From Prevotella sp. CAG:891 (lineage in GTDB: Bacteria; Bacteroidota; Bacteroidia; Bacteroidales; Bacteroidaceae), in assembly GCA_000437675.1 (NCBI GenBank), contig FR901653.1, forward strand, positions 1 to 40,722: a DNA stretch of 40,722 nucleotides. Direction: 5' to 3'. Each line of letters starts with the position of its first letter. Position 1 is the stretch's first letter. The position numbers and the translations under genes were made by a program. A model generated the notes under the pieces. The model worked only from the letters and a program-made list of their open reading frames with translations, ran no database searches and was not told where the DNA came from. Below are positions 1 to 8,658 of the stretch, piece by piece.

Positions 1-85
1 TTTGATATAAAAGAATGGGGTAGATGGGATGGATACACCACAACCTATATTTTGAAGGTATCTACTTACTATTGTATATATACAG

Positions 86-127
86 GAGGCTGCGCCGTAA
101 ATCCTAATAACGGCGCAGCCTCTTTTT
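86..127 (+). terminator. Rho-independent terminator at left edge
   Basis: A 13-bp perfect stem (86-98 with 110-122, GC-rich) with an 11-nt loop is followed by five T on the plus strand. It most likely ends a plus-strand gene lying left of the window. It has no T-run in the other direction, so it is not obviously shared with the minus-strand gene that ends at 159. Confidence 0.85.
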
Positions 128-158
128 GAATGCAACTCTTTGTGAAAAAGCAACACAC

Positions 159-917
159 TTATTCTTCGATTAAAGCTCCGGCCTTTAATAAAGCATGCCA
201 CAAGTTTTGTCGGTAATCCGAATTGACCAAAGCCATTTGCTCCGTTACTTTCTGTATTTCTGTTCGATTCGAAACTTTGTCAAACGGACATACCTTCTTA
301 ACCGGCATATATTGCTTCAAATCTGCCCACTCTCTGAGTTCGCTTTCAGCAATCCTTGCCAATGGCCGAATAATGGTCAAAGGAAACTTGCGCATACTGA
401 TTTTGACAGGCATTGTCGAAAACGAACCATTGAAAGTAAGGTTCATGAGCGCAGTATTCAATATATCGTCCTGATGATGTCCAAGTGCAATTTTTGTACA
501 ACCCAAGTTTTGCGCCACAGAAAACAACGTTTTGCGTCGGTTCCACGAACACAGAAAGCATGGTGTTCGTTTTTCATTTCTGTCTGCTTCAAAACCCGTT
601 TCAACCACATGAAACGGCACACCCCATGCTGCAGCCTTTTGCTCCAAATAGGATGTATCGCTTTCATACTGAATATTGCTCATACGCACATGCACTGCCT
701 CAAGTAAAAAGTAGCCATTGCTGCGTTTCATCCGCTCTCCCATCAAATCGAGCAAAGCCAATGAATCCTTTCCTCCCGACAAACCTATCAATATGCGGTC
801 TTCCGGCTCAATCAAACCAAAATCCTTGACAGCTTCACCCACCAGACGCTGCAACCGCTTGTGCAGTAAATAATCGCGTTGTAATTTAGGTGCTGTATTT
901 TCTGAAGTCTGCATCAT
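159..917 (-). CDS. ttcA: TtcA-family tRNA 2-thiocytidine synthetase-like ATPase
   Basis: A PP-loop ATPase of 252 residues. The ATP pyrophosphatase motif SGGKDS is at residues 47-52, and a CFLC cysteine pair at 120-123 matches the TtcA family. That family adenylates C32 of certain tRNAs and inserts sulfur using an iron-sulfur cluster; it acts in the cytoplasm. The length is slightly below that of proteobacterial TtcA (about 310). The start ATG at 917 overlaps the stop of the upstream DUF486 gene by four bases (ATGA), so the two are probably translationally coupled. A second ATG follows directly and either could be used. The family assignment is firm; the exact tRNA substrate is by analogy only. 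Confidence 0.85.
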   Translation of the reverse strand: MMQTSENTAPKLQRDYLLHKRLQRLVGEAVKDFGLIEPEDRILIGLSGGKDSLALLDLMGERMKRSNGYFLLEAVHVRMSNIQYESDTSYLEQKAAAWGVPFHVVETGFEADRNEKRTPCFLCSWNRRKTLFSVAQNLGCTKIALGHHQDDILNTALMNLTFNGSFSTMPVKISMRKFPLTIIRPLARIAESELREWADLKQYMPVKKVCPFDKVSNRTEIQKVTEQMALVNSDYRQNLWHALLKAGALIEE

Positions 918-1282
918 TTCATAAACACAAAATAAACAGCTGCCACCAGACAGAGGAAGGCAGCCACATGATTCCAGTGAAAACTTTCGCCTTTAAACAT
1001 CAAGGTGGCAATTACCGTGAACACGATGAGCGAAACCACTTCCTGAATAACCTTCAGCTGTATCAAATTGAAGGGACCGCCATTATCAATAATGCCCAAA
1101 CGGTTGGCGGGAACCTGACACATATATTCAAAAAGCGCGATGCCCCATGAAAACAGAATGACAAGCAACAACGGCCAGTCTTTGCTTATTCCGGTTTGTT
1201 GCAGTTTCAAATGGCCATACCAGGCAAAAGTCATAAACACATTGGAACATACCAATAATAATACGGAGTAAAATCCTTGCAT
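914..1282 (-). CDS. DUF486 / DMT-family small membrane protein
   Basis: A 122-residue protein with four predicted membrane segments (about residues 5-25, 35-55, 70-95 and 100-120). The pattern matches the DUF486 family of small drug/metabolite-transporter-like proteins. No substrate is established for the family. It is the first gene of a two-gene unit with the TtcA-like gene, with a four-base overlap. A weak minus-strand -7-like box (TAACTTTA, 1307-1314) lies just upstream. Whether its function is related to tRNA thiolation is unknown; the coupling may only be transcriptional convenience. Confidence 0.8.
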   Translation of the reverse strand: MQGFYSVLLLVCSNVFMTFAWYGHLKLQQTGISKDWPLLLVILFSWGIALFEYMCQVPANRLGIIDNGGPFNLIQLKVIQEVVSLIVFTVIATLMFKGESFHWNHVAAFLCLVAAVYFVFMK

Positions 1283-1355
1283 CTGTTTTTAGTTAGTTAA
1301 GCTGTTTAAAGTTAAGAATAAATCATTGAGCAGTTCACACCGCCAGCAATTCGTT

Positions 1356-1395
1356 TTAAAAGGGGCAAAAGCGTTTTTATCCGCTTTTACCCCTT
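1356..1395 (-). terminator. Terminator of the fused flavoprotein gene
   Basis: A 14-bp stem with one mismatch (1360-1373 with 1382-1395) has, on the minus strand, CCCC followed by four T. It lies about 75 bp downstream of the stop at 1469. Confidence 0.65.
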
Positions 1396-1468
1396 ATTAT
1401 TTCTACAATTTCAAGCCAGAGAACTCAAACGAATTCCTGACCTAAAAAGTCACATACCTCAGTTACGG

Positions 1469-3874
1469 CTACTTTTTAGCCTTGAGCATATCGTCCATTT
1501 CCTGAGCAGCGTGTTTACCATCGCCCATAGCCAAGATTACCGTAGCACCGCCACGAACGATATCGCCACCTGCATACAATGCCGGAATTGAAGACTGCAA
1601 ATGTTCATCCACAGCGATTGTACCCTTCTTGCCTAAATCTAAGCCTTTTACAGAATTGGGCAAAATCGGGTTGGGCGAAACGCCAATACTTACAATAACC
1701 AAGTCTACATCCATTGTAACTGTTGCTCCTTCAATGGGTACAGGGCGACGACGTCCGCTGGCATCAGGTTCGCCCAGTTCCATTTGCTGCAGAACAACCT
1801 TGCTCACATGGCCCTTTTCGTCAGCCTCGTATCTCAGCGGATTATGCAGGGTAAGGAATTTCACGCCCTCTTGTTTAGCATGATGCACTTCCTCTACACG
1901 TGCCGGCATTTCTTCTTCCGAACGTCTGTAAATAATCGTAGCAGTTTCGGCACCCAATCGCAAAGCCGTACGAACTGAGTCCATGGCAGTGTTACCACCA
2001 CCGACCACAGCCACATGTTTGGCAAAAGAAACCGGCGTATCGCTTTCGGGGTTCGAAGCATCCATCAGGTTCACACGTGTCAGGTACTCATTACTTGACA
2101 TCACACCCGTTGCATTTTCACCCGGAATGCCCATAAAGTTAGGCAAACCGGCTCCTGAGCCTACGAACACACCGGCAAAACCCTGCTTTTGGAACAAATC
2201 CTCAACGCTTTCTGTTTTACCAATGATACAATCCTTTACAAATTCGACACCAGCTGCACGCAAGTTGTTGATTTCGAAATCAACAATTTCATTAGGCAAA
2301 CGGAACTCGGGAATACCATATTTCAGCACACCGCCAATTTCGTGCAAGGCTTCGAACACTGTGACTGCATAGCCGCGTTTCGTCATTTCGCCTGCAAAAG
2401 AAAGACCGGCAGGGCCACTACCAACTACGGCAATTTTTTGCTTGTTTTCCGAAGTTTCTGTATGATGTGCCACAGCAGCATCGCCCTTAGCCGTAAGTTG
2501 CTGACGTTCGTAGTCGGCTGCGAAACGCTCCAGATAACCGATGGCCACGGGCTTTGAATTCATTTTGTGATGGATACAACGGCTTTCGCACTGTTTTTCC
2601 TGAGGACAAACACGTCCGCACACAGCCGGCAATGCACTGGTTTCCTTGAGCGTATGTGCAGCCTGCATGAATTCGCCCTTTTCTATATGTTTGATGAATC
2701 GGGGAATATCAATTCCGACCGGACAACCTTCGACACAGCCGGGGTTGGCACAGTCTAAACAGCGATGTGCCTCACGTTGCGCCATTTCGGCAGTGAGTCC
2801 TTGGTTAACTTCTTCTTTCAATTTACGCGCACGGTACTGCGGTTCGAGTTCCGGCATTTGGCAACGCTCAATGGCCAGACGTTCCTTAGGCTTCATGCTG
2901 CTTCTCAGCTCTTTGCGCCAGGCTGCATCGCGACTCTTGTCATCGTCCTCGGCAACAGCCATGCATTCACAATCTGCTGAATCGCAAGGTTCATTTTCAA
3001 CCTTTCCATTGCATTCGCCGTGGTTCGTACACTCTGGCACTTCAAGCAATTCGGGATGCTTTTTCACTTCCTCGTCGGCTGCCACTTCTTCGGGCTTGAA
3101 AGCCGCCATACGCTTCAGCATCTCGTCGAAATCTACCTGGTGTCCATCGAACTCCGGTCCGTCAACGCAAACGAACTTCGTCTGTCCGCCTACAGTAATA
3201 CGGCAAGCACCGCACATACCCGTTCCGTCGACCATGATGGTGTTCAGCGAAACGTCTGTCGGAATTTCATACTTCTTCGTAAGCAAGCAAACGAACTTCA
3301 TCATGATAGCCGGACCAATGGCAAAGCATTTATCCACCTTTTCGCGCTGAATAACACTTTCAATGCCTTCGGTAACCAAACCCTTCTGTCCGTAGCTTCC
3401 GTCGTCGGTCATGATAATAACCTCGTCGCTCGAAGCACGCATTTCTTCTTCAAGAATAATCAAATCCTTTGTTCTGCCCGCCAACACGGTAATCACTCTG
3501 TTACCGGCTGCCTTCAAAGCCTGAACAATGGGCAACATCGGAGCCACACCTACACCACCACCGGCACAAACTACTGTACCGAAGTTTTCGATATGTGTAG
3601 CCTTTCCCAACGGACCTACCACGTCCGAAATGTAATCGCCCACTTCTAAATGACACAATTTGGTTGACGAAACGCCCACCTTTTGCACCACAAGCGAAAT
3701 GGTTCCTTCTTTCGGGTCGGCCTCAGCAATGGTAAGAGGCATACGTTCACCGTGTTCACCAACGCGCACAATCACAAAATGGCCTGCCTTGCGCGAACGG
3801 GCTATTAAAGGCGCTTCAACAACCAGGCGGAACACCCGCTCTGAAAATTGGTCTTTACGGATTATCTTATTCAT
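1469..3874 (-). CDS. Fused NfnA/PyrK-like plus GltD/NfnB-like NAD(P)H:ferredoxin-type oxidoreductase
   Basis: A fusion of 801 residues. Residues 1-240 are a ferredoxin-reductase-like FAD/NAD module with AGGGVGVAPM at 104-113 and a [2Fe-2S] site with cysteines 221, 224 and 236. A linker follows, then a GltD-like module with an N-terminal iron-sulfur domain (CLDCANPGCVEGCP, later CGRVCPQEKQCESRC), an FAD Rossmann motif (VVGSGPAGLSFAG) and an NADPH Rossmann motif (VVGGGNTAMDSV). This resembles the two subunits of electron-bifurcating Nfn joined in one chain; databases often call it DHODH-B NAD subunit/glutamate synthase. I chose ATG 3874 because the best promoter (3970-4000) would start transcription near 3963, downstream of the alternative TTG at 3994. 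The linker is cysteine-rich, as described in the findings. Bifurcation itself is inferred, not shown. Confidence 0.88.
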   Translation of the reverse strand: MNKIIRKDQFSERVFRLVVEAPLIARSRKAGHFVIVRVGEHGERMPLTIAEADPKEGTISLVVQKVGVSSTKLCHLEVGDYISDVVGPLGKATHIENFGTVVCAGGGVGVAPMLPIVQALKAAGNRVITVLAGRTKDLIILEEEMRASSDEVIIMTDDGSYGQKGLVTEGIESVIQREKVDKCFAIGPAIMMKFVCLLTKKYEIPTDVSLNTIMVDGTGMCGACRITVGGQTKFVCVDGPEFDGHQVDFDEMLKRMAAFKPEEVAADEEVKKHPELLEVPECTNHGECNGKVENEPCDSADCECMAVAEDDDKSRDAAWRKELRSSMKPKERLAIERCQMPELEPQYRARKLKEEVNQGLTAEMAQREAHRCLDCANPGCVEGCPVGIDIPRFIKHIEKGEFMQAAHTLKETSALPAVCGRVCPQEKQCESRCIHHKMNSKPVAIGYLERFAADYERQQLTAKGDAAVAHHTETSENKQKIAVVGSGPAGLSFAGEMTKRGYAVTVFEALHEIGGVLKYGIPEFRLPNEIVDFEINNLRAAGVEFVKDCIIGKTESVEDLFQKQGFAGVFVGSGAGLPNFMGIPGENATGVMSSNEYLTRVNLMDASNPESDTPVSFAKHVAVVGGGNTAMDSVRTALRLGAETATIIYRRSEEEMPARVEEVHHAKQEGVKFLTLHNPLRYEADEKGHVSKVVLQQMELGEPDASGRRRPVPIEGATVTMDVDLVIVSIGVSPNPILPNSVKGLDLGKKGTIAVDEHLQSSIPALYAGGDIVRGGATVILAMGDGKHAAQEMDDMLKAKK

Positions 3875-3969
3875 GATTCTGTAGAAATAAGGATTGTTAT
3901 TTTGATTTGAGTCATCAACGTTCTCACAAATCTGCATCCCAATTTGGTGACAGCGTGAGTTCGCACAAG

Positions 3970-4000
3970 CAAAGATAATGGAAACTGAATGCAACGCAAA
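3970..4000 (-). promoter_or_regulatory. Bacteroidetes-type promoter for the fused flavoprotein
   Basis: On the minus strand TTTG (4000-3997) is followed after 19 bp by TATCTTTG (3977-3970), matching the -33/-7 form of the phylum. Transcription would start near 3963, giving a leader of about 90 nt to the ATG at 3874. Confidence 0.75.
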
Positions 4001-4070
4001 AAAAAACTACAAATATTACACAGAAAACACAAAAAAATATCGTACGCTGGTCTATGTTCCCTTTACCCTA

Positions 4071-4116
4071 AAAAAACGAACTCGCTGTTAAGCACAGGAT
4101 GCTCAACAGCGAGTTC
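4071..4116 (-). terminator. Terminator of the thioredoxin gene
   Basis: A 12-bp perfect stem (4078-4089 with 4105-4116), extended inside by AGC/GCT, is followed on the minus strand by six T. It lies about 22 bp after the thioredoxin stop. Confidence 0.88.
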
Positions 4117-4138
4117 TCATTAGGTCGTTTTGGTCTGT

Positions 4139-4444
4139 TCAAATACTCGACAAAAAAGGATCGAGTGTAGCAAGCAAATCGGGCTTGCTCATCATGCCGC
4201 TTTGTCGCCAAAGCATTTCGCCATTTCTGAAAATCAGCAGCGTCGGTACTGACTGAATGCGGTATTCCTCGGCCACAGCTTGATACCGGTCGATATCAAT
4301 CTTGATAATGCGAATCTTATCGCCCAAGGTCTTTTTTACTTCTTCAAGCACGGGGTGCATGGCACGGCATGGCTGACACCAAGTGGCATAAAAATCAACA
4401 AGCACGGGGGTATTTCCGGCTATCACATCTTTGAATTTTTCCAT
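4139..4444 (-). CDS. Thioredoxin family protein
   Basis: A small cytoplasmic thioredoxin of 101 residues. The active site is WCQPC at residues 22-26, a variant of the usual WCGPC, and a VPT cis-proline motif follows in the second half. It would reduce disulfides in partner proteins, reduced in turn by thioredoxin reductase. There is no signal peptide, so it is not an obvious periplasmic form. The reading frame extends three codons upstream to a TTG, but the ATG at 4444 gives the standard thioredoxin N-terminus. It has its own terminator and sits downstream of the broken hppA gene on the same strand. The Gln in the active site may shift the redox potential slightly (inference). Confidence 0.88.
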   Translation of the reverse strand: MEKFKDVIAGNTPVLVDFYATWCQPCRAMHPVLEEVKKTLGDKIRIIKIDIDRYQAVAEEYRIQSVPTLLIFRNGEMLWRQSGMMSKPDLLATLDPFLSSI

Positions 4445-4585
4445 TGTTCTCAATATTTATATGTTTTGAGTGAACCTTCAAGAAAGGGGCTTTATTACTC
4501 AATATATACACTGCAAAAGATGTGCCAAATGCGGTTATTCAAGAACAGTAGCAGAAAGGTGTGTAGTATGCTGTTTGCCAATTCA

Positions 4586-5112
4586 TTAAAGCAGACTCCA
4601 GCTTACGGTTAAACCTGCCATGACGATGCTTACCATACTCATCAACTTTATCAGAATATTCAAACTCGGTCCGGCGGTGTCCTTAAATGGATCGCCAACG
4701 GTATCGCCCACCACGGTAGCTTTGTGAACTTCTGAGCCCTTGCCGCCGAAGTTACCCTCTTCAACGTATTTTTTGGCATTGTCCCATGCGCCGCCGACAT
4801 TGGCCATGAACACTGCAAGTACAAAGCCCGTGCTCAGTCTGCCAATAAGCAAACCCGACACACCGCCTACACCGAAAATCAAACCTGTCACCCCTTATAC
4901 CATAAAGTCCCATCGAAAAAAACAATGCAACGACCCTTATATTGTTGCCGAAGATAAGACATTGCTCCTTTGCGTACGGCATCTGCAATATACACCATCC
5001 GAGGAGTTCCTTCAGAGGTTTTCTTTAACTGTGCGTAGAAATACCACGCAAACAGCAGTGCCAAAACTGAGGCAAACGGCACTAACCCAAATTGTACATT
5101 TGCATTTTCCAT
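4586..5112 (-). pseudogene. hppA: Membrane-bound pyrophosphatase (HppA), internally deleted and frameshifted
   Basis: Two fragments of one gene lie end to end. The 5' part (5112 to about 4930) encodes the HppA N-terminus with the first membrane helix and the conserved segment RKGAMSYLRQQYK. The 3' part (4891-4586) encodes the HppA C-terminus with GGAWDNAKKYVEEG, GDTVGDPFKDTAGPSLN and the last helix. Intact family members have roughly 700-750 residues; only about 175 remain, so some 550 residues, including the main pyrophosphate-binding aspartate motifs, are gone. After QQYK the family-like sequence continues (VVALFFSMGLYG) one frame over, as if a G had been added near 4936. The frame changes again at the junction near 4890-4900. 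The product cannot pump ions. An assembly fault is possible. Confidence 0.88.
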
Positions 5113-5196
5113 AGTATCAATATTTTAATTACACGAAAAATGAATTTCAAGGTGAATGCAAAAACGATGCTTTCATGTGCAATATCTGCTCGATGA

Positions 5197-5204
5197 CAAA
5201 TGTA
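5197..5204 (-). promoter_or_regulatory. Possible -7 box left upstream of the hppA remnant
   Basis: TACATTTG on the minus strand matches TAnnTTTG and would start transcription about 75 nt before the hppA ATG. I see no TTTG at the -33 position. Confidence 0.35.
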
Positions 5205-5234
5205 GAACTTATATTTCACTCTTGCCACTTTTGT

Positions 5235-5282
5235 AGAAAAAACGCCTGTAATTTGTACTTTTCGAACAAATTACAAGCGTTT
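5235..5282 (-). terminator. Terminator of the secreted amidase-like gene
   Basis: A 17-bp stem with one mismatch (5240-5256 with 5266-5282) is followed on the minus strand by six T (5240-5235). It begins five bases after the stop codon region of the 976-residue gene. Confidence 0.9.
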
Positions 5283-5286
5283 ACTA

Positions 5287-8217
5287 TCAATTAGCGTCAT
5301 CAGTCAAAAAATGCAACATGGCCTTCATTGCTGTATGACGCACTGCCACATCCTTAATACATTCAAAAGGGAAACCCATGGAAATCACGCGGTAGTTACG
5401 GCCTTTGTAAGCTACCCCGGCTCCTTGTCCTCCATTATATGCAAATGCGCTGAATGCTTGCTTCGAAGCCGGAAGCAGGGCATCGGGCGATGAGGCTCCG
5501 TAATGTTCCGGAGTGGACTGACGGTAAATATCAAAGCGCATGTTCAGTCCTGTTACCTGCGCACTCGGGTCGGCTTTGGCTGTACCATCGTATTTAAACT
5601 TCAACACTTCCTCGATGAATTGGCGTTCAGCTTGGTCGTGCGCGTTGTCTGAGCCTATAAAACTGCCACTCACCAGCAATGCACCGCCATTATTCAAATA
5701 ACGGGATATTTTTTCGCGAATCTGCGGTGAAAACGTAGGATAGGACCTGAAATTATAGGGACGGCGAACCTGCAAACCGGCTATGTAGTCAATCACATCA
5801 TAATTATTGGTTGAAAATCCCGGTGTAGCAAAGGCATCACTGCCCACCGACGAATAGGAATATTCGCCTCCGGATGCTGCAATGGAAAGTCCATGAGCGC
5901 AAGGATAATTGAATGTATTTCCTGCTATGTTTTTACCAATCAGTTCCTGACCTGAATAACCGAGCGACACTTCTCCTTCAAGTCCGGCAGCCGATGGAAT
6001 AAAATTGCGCTGTCTGCCCGAAAATGCGGTTGTCGACATATAAGGCACACCCATATCCTTTTGCAAATCAAAACCCAATGAGTCGGGAGTTTCGACCCAT
6101 GCCGGACCGCTCAAACGGTTAAATCCGTTGACTATCAGCACATGTTTCTTTGCGGTTGGCGAATAGTAGGCCGACAAAGTTTCTGAGGGAAAGCTCTCAC
6201 CACCGGCATTCACGGCGGTTACCTTGAAGGCATATACTTTGTTCGGACTAATGGTTACATCACAGGCTGTGACATTACCCACCGAGGTGCCATTGTCGAA
6301 ATCGTCATTGCCCGTTTTTGTATAAACAATGTACTCCATCGGTTCGGCGGTGGGTTCCAAAGCATCGGTGCGAGGCTTCCAGCTTAGGCGCACTTTTTTT
6401 CCGTCGGCCGAAAGTTGAACGGCAAAATGGTGTACCGGCAATGGCTGCACGGTGTAGGTTTTGATGCCGTGTTCAAAATTCACGAACTGCAAAATGGTTT
6501 TATACACAGAACGGGCCAGGGTGAACTTAAACACCGGGTCGTGCCCATACTTCATGTCTGTGAAATTCTGGTGCGAAAACATTTCGAGTATAGCTGAGGG
6601 TACAGCTGGCATACGTGTTTCGGCATAATTTCTGTCCCAGTTTTCGCGACGTACCCATTGGGTTTGGAAAACAGCCGATAAATCGGCCGTCAGATTGTTA
6701 ATCAACTGCGAGGAAAAGTCGAGCGATGCGCGCCGCGACAATCCTGAGCCATAAAAAGCATTGCCTTCGGCATCTTGGGTTGTACAGATGCTCAACGAAC
6801 CGAAAATGCTGTGGTCTGAATGGAAACCGGCATCGCTATGCAGCGCCAATGCCAATTCAAAGGGTATGCGCATTCCGGGCTTATTCGGTACATACACACT
6901 GCCACCGGCCAAGTAATTCAGCATGTTGCTGCGCACGCGCAAATCGTCGGCATAATCGTTCATTCCGACGGAGGTGTTGAACAGGGTGTCGGGAAGGCCT
7001 GCCCATTGGGCATAGTAGCGGGCTGCCTCAAGGTAACGCGGAACACCCGATGTACCCGAATGTTCGCGCACGGTCTGTGCCATACCTCCACCAAAGCGTA
7101 CACCGTCGGCTGTTACTACACCGCGATAGTTGCTATGATTAGTCAGCACCACACGTCCTTGGGTTGAACTGCCGGCTTCAAATTCGAATGTACCCAAATA
7201 CAGCCAAGTACTTCCCCCCATTTGCTGATTAACGGTGAATGAGGTGCGTCCCCCTTTGTGAAACACGGTGTAATGAGCATCGGGCACACTGTTCGGACGC
7301 GAAGCATAACTTACATAAACGGCATAACGTCCTGATTGCGGAATGTTAGGGGTCCAGGTGGCAGTGGCAAGCCGCGAACGGCGAGAAGTGGTTTGCACCA
7401 TGCGATACGTTCCGCTACGAAAAGGCATCACCGAATCGGCCAACAAGTGGGTTGGGGGCAAGAAACCGACAGAATCGGCTGACGCCGTCCACGTTGCTCC
7501 GGATTGCGACACTTCGACATACTGTCCCATACGCTGTGGCATGTCGTTGTCGACCACTGCTTCGTTTGTCTGATAATCGCGCTCGCGCGGACTGCAAACT
7601 ATGGCTCCGGCATTTTCGAGCATCGGCATCAGAAATGGATACACAATGGATTGAGTAAGCAGGTCTTCAGTGGTTGCAAAAAGGTAAGGACGTTGCCATT
7701 TCCACACATCGCCTGCAAAGTAACGACCATGACTGGCCCATATAAATAGATGTCGGTGTTGAAGTCCGTTGGTGATGCGATAAGGCTTCGACATATTTTG
7801 TACCCAAGGTGTACCATTGTAGCGTATATCGCCCCAAAGTCGCGAAGCATCTCCGATGTCGGTGCGTAAGATATTGGGCACAAGTTCTTCAATGGATATG
7901 CCTTTTTTATTGACCACAGTAATGCGATAGGCATTATAGGGTGCGGGCAACACGCGCTGTAACTCCGCATAAATTTGCTTTACTTTTTCGGGAGTAAATG
8001 ATTGTGAGCAAAAGGCCTCGTTGGCATAGATGCGTATTTCGTGTAATGAAATTTCGGTTCTTAAAGAATCGATACCTATGGCTGAAGCCGGCGCGTAACC
8101 TTTCGTTTGATATTGTCTAAAGTATTTTCGGACTGAAGCATCTGGCTCTACGGTTTGTGCCCCACCTTGCAGTCCGAAAACTGCAAAGAGCAGGCACGTC
8201 ATTATTTTTTTCACCAT
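5287..8217 (-). CDS. Secreted N-acetylmuramoyl-L-alanine amidase-like protein with golvesin-type insert and Fn3 domain
   Basis: A large exported protein of 976 residues with an N-terminal signal peptide (about 1-20, ending GGAQ). The pattern fits an Amidase_3-type zinc hydrolase whose sequence is interrupted. His163 (WASHGRY) and the LENAGAIV segment come first, a golvesin-like beta domain fills about 285-378, and then follow His460 (ALALHSDAG) and Glu545 (SAILEMFSH). A fibronectin-III-like domain spans about 597-685, followed by a 290-residue C-terminal domain of unknown role. Relatives in Bacteroidetes are often labelled xanthan lyase, a name with little support from these motifs. The likely site is the periplasm or outer surface and the likely target peptidoglycan (inference). 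It has its own promoter box and terminator, so it appears monocistronic. Confidence 0.72.
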   Translation of the reverse strand: MVKKIMTCLLFAVFGLQGGAQTVEPDASVRKYFRQYQTKGYAPASAIGIDSLRTEISLHEIRIYANEAFCSQSFTPEKVKQIYAELQRVLPAPYNAYRITVVNKKGISIEELVPNILRTDIGDASRLWGDIRYNGTPWVQNMSKPYRITNGLQHRHLFIWASHGRYFAGDVWKWQRPYLFATTEDLLTQSIVYPFLMPMLENAGAIVCSPRERDYQTNEAVVDNDMPQRMGQYVEVSQSGATWTASADSVGFLPPTHLLADSVMPFRSGTYRMVQTTSRRSRLATATWTPNIPQSGRYAVYVSYASRPNSVPDAHYTVFHKGGRTSFTVNQQMGGSTWLYLGTFEFEAGSSTQGRVVLTNHSNYRGVVTADGVRFGGGMAQTVREHSGTSGVPRYLEAARYYAQWAGLPDTLFNTSVGMNDYADDLRVRSNMLNYLAGGSVYVPNKPGMRIPFELALALHSDAGFHSDHSIFGSLSICTTQDAEGNAFYGSGLSRRASLDFSSQLINNLTADLSAVFQTQWVRRENWDRNYAETRMPAVPSAILEMFSHQNFTDMKYGHDPVFKFTLARSVYKTILQFVNFEHGIKTYTVQPLPVHHFAVQLSADGKKVRLSWKPRTDALEPTAEPMEYIVYTKTGNDDFDNGTSVGNVTACDVTISPNKVYAFKVTAVNAGGESFPSETLSAYYSPTAKKHVLIVNGFNRLSGPAWVETPDSLGFDLQKDMGVPYMSTTAFSGRQRNFIPSAAGLEGEVSLGYSGQELIGKNIAGNTFNYPCAHGLSIAASGGEYSYSSVGSDAFATPGFSTNNYDVIDYIAGLQVRRPYNFRSYPTFSPQIREKISRYLNNGGALLVSGSFIGSDNAHDQAERQFIEEVLKFKYDGTAKADPSAQVTGLNMRFDIYRQSTPEHYGASSPDALLPASKQAFSAFAYNGGQGAGVAYKGRNYRVISMGFPFECIKDVAVRHTAMKAMLHFLTDDAN

Positions 8218-8242
8218 TGTGCTATTCTTTTTTGATTTTAGG

Positions 8243-8250
8243 CAAAGTTA
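8243..8250 (-). promoter_or_regulatory. -7 box for the secreted amidase-like gene
   Basis: TAACTTTG on the minus strand, followed by C, matches the phylum -7 consensus and lies 26 bp before the ATG at 8217. A clear -33 TTTG is not visible. Confidence 0.5.
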
Positions 8251-8427
8251 CTACAATATTTGAACGCTGCATGCCCTGATGCGTATTTTTAAAATAAACA
8301 CGGGGTATGCCTTAAACACGTGTTTTAGAACAAGTTCTTATCGCTTTTCAGTAATTTGTTTTGTATATTCATAGAAAACGACTTTATTTGCATATCGAAT
8401 AGAAATAAATACTCAACGATTTTAAAC

Positions 8428-8646
8428 ATGATTGTAGTGAACCTTGACGTCATGATGGCTCGCCGAAAAATGTCATTGGGCGAACTGCCTGATTAAGTTG
8501 GCATTACGCCGGTCAATCTCTCAATATTGAAAACCGGTAAGGCAAAAGCCATCCGTTTTTCAACTTTGGAAGCAATCTGTCGGATATTGGATTGCCAACC
8601 GGGAGATATTTTGGAGTATCGAGAAATGAAAGGAACAAACAATTAA
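8428..8646 (+). pseudogene. YozG-like Cro/C1-type HTH regulator with one nonsense codon
   Basis: Read through, the frame encodes 72 residues of a small Cro/C1-type HTH regulator of the YozG type. It begins MIVVNLDVMMARRKMSLGEL, then carries an in-frame TAA at 8494-8496 (codon 23), then VGITPVNLSILKTGKAKAI and the conserved C-terminal part RFSTLEAICRILDCQPGDIL. Only one base stands between this and an intact gene: TAA lies where the family usually has a Lys, Glu or similar residue. Every other gene here uses TAA as a normal stop, so recoding is unlikely. The neighbouring DUF2975-type membrane gene that often accompanies such regulators is absent. A short 22-residue peptide, or reinitiation, would be the only products. 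Confidence 0.85.
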
Positions 8647-8658
8647 AAGGGATACGAC

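Noticed and set aside
1..129. Open frame on the plus strand from the window edge to a TGA at 127-129, reading like a protein tail (FDIKEWGRWDGY).
   Set aside because: It runs through a perfect 13-bp terminator stem and ends in its T-run. The other frames stop within ten bases, so the true end of the left-hand gene cannot be decided from this window.
3875..3994. N-terminal extension of the fused flavoprotein from a TTG at 3994.
   Set aside because: The extension does not resemble the family and would begin upstream of the predicted transcription start near 3963.
8494..8496. TAA read as a sense codon (altered genetic code) in the HTH gene.
   Set aside because: Many intact genes in the window end in TAA without extension, so recoding is not supported.
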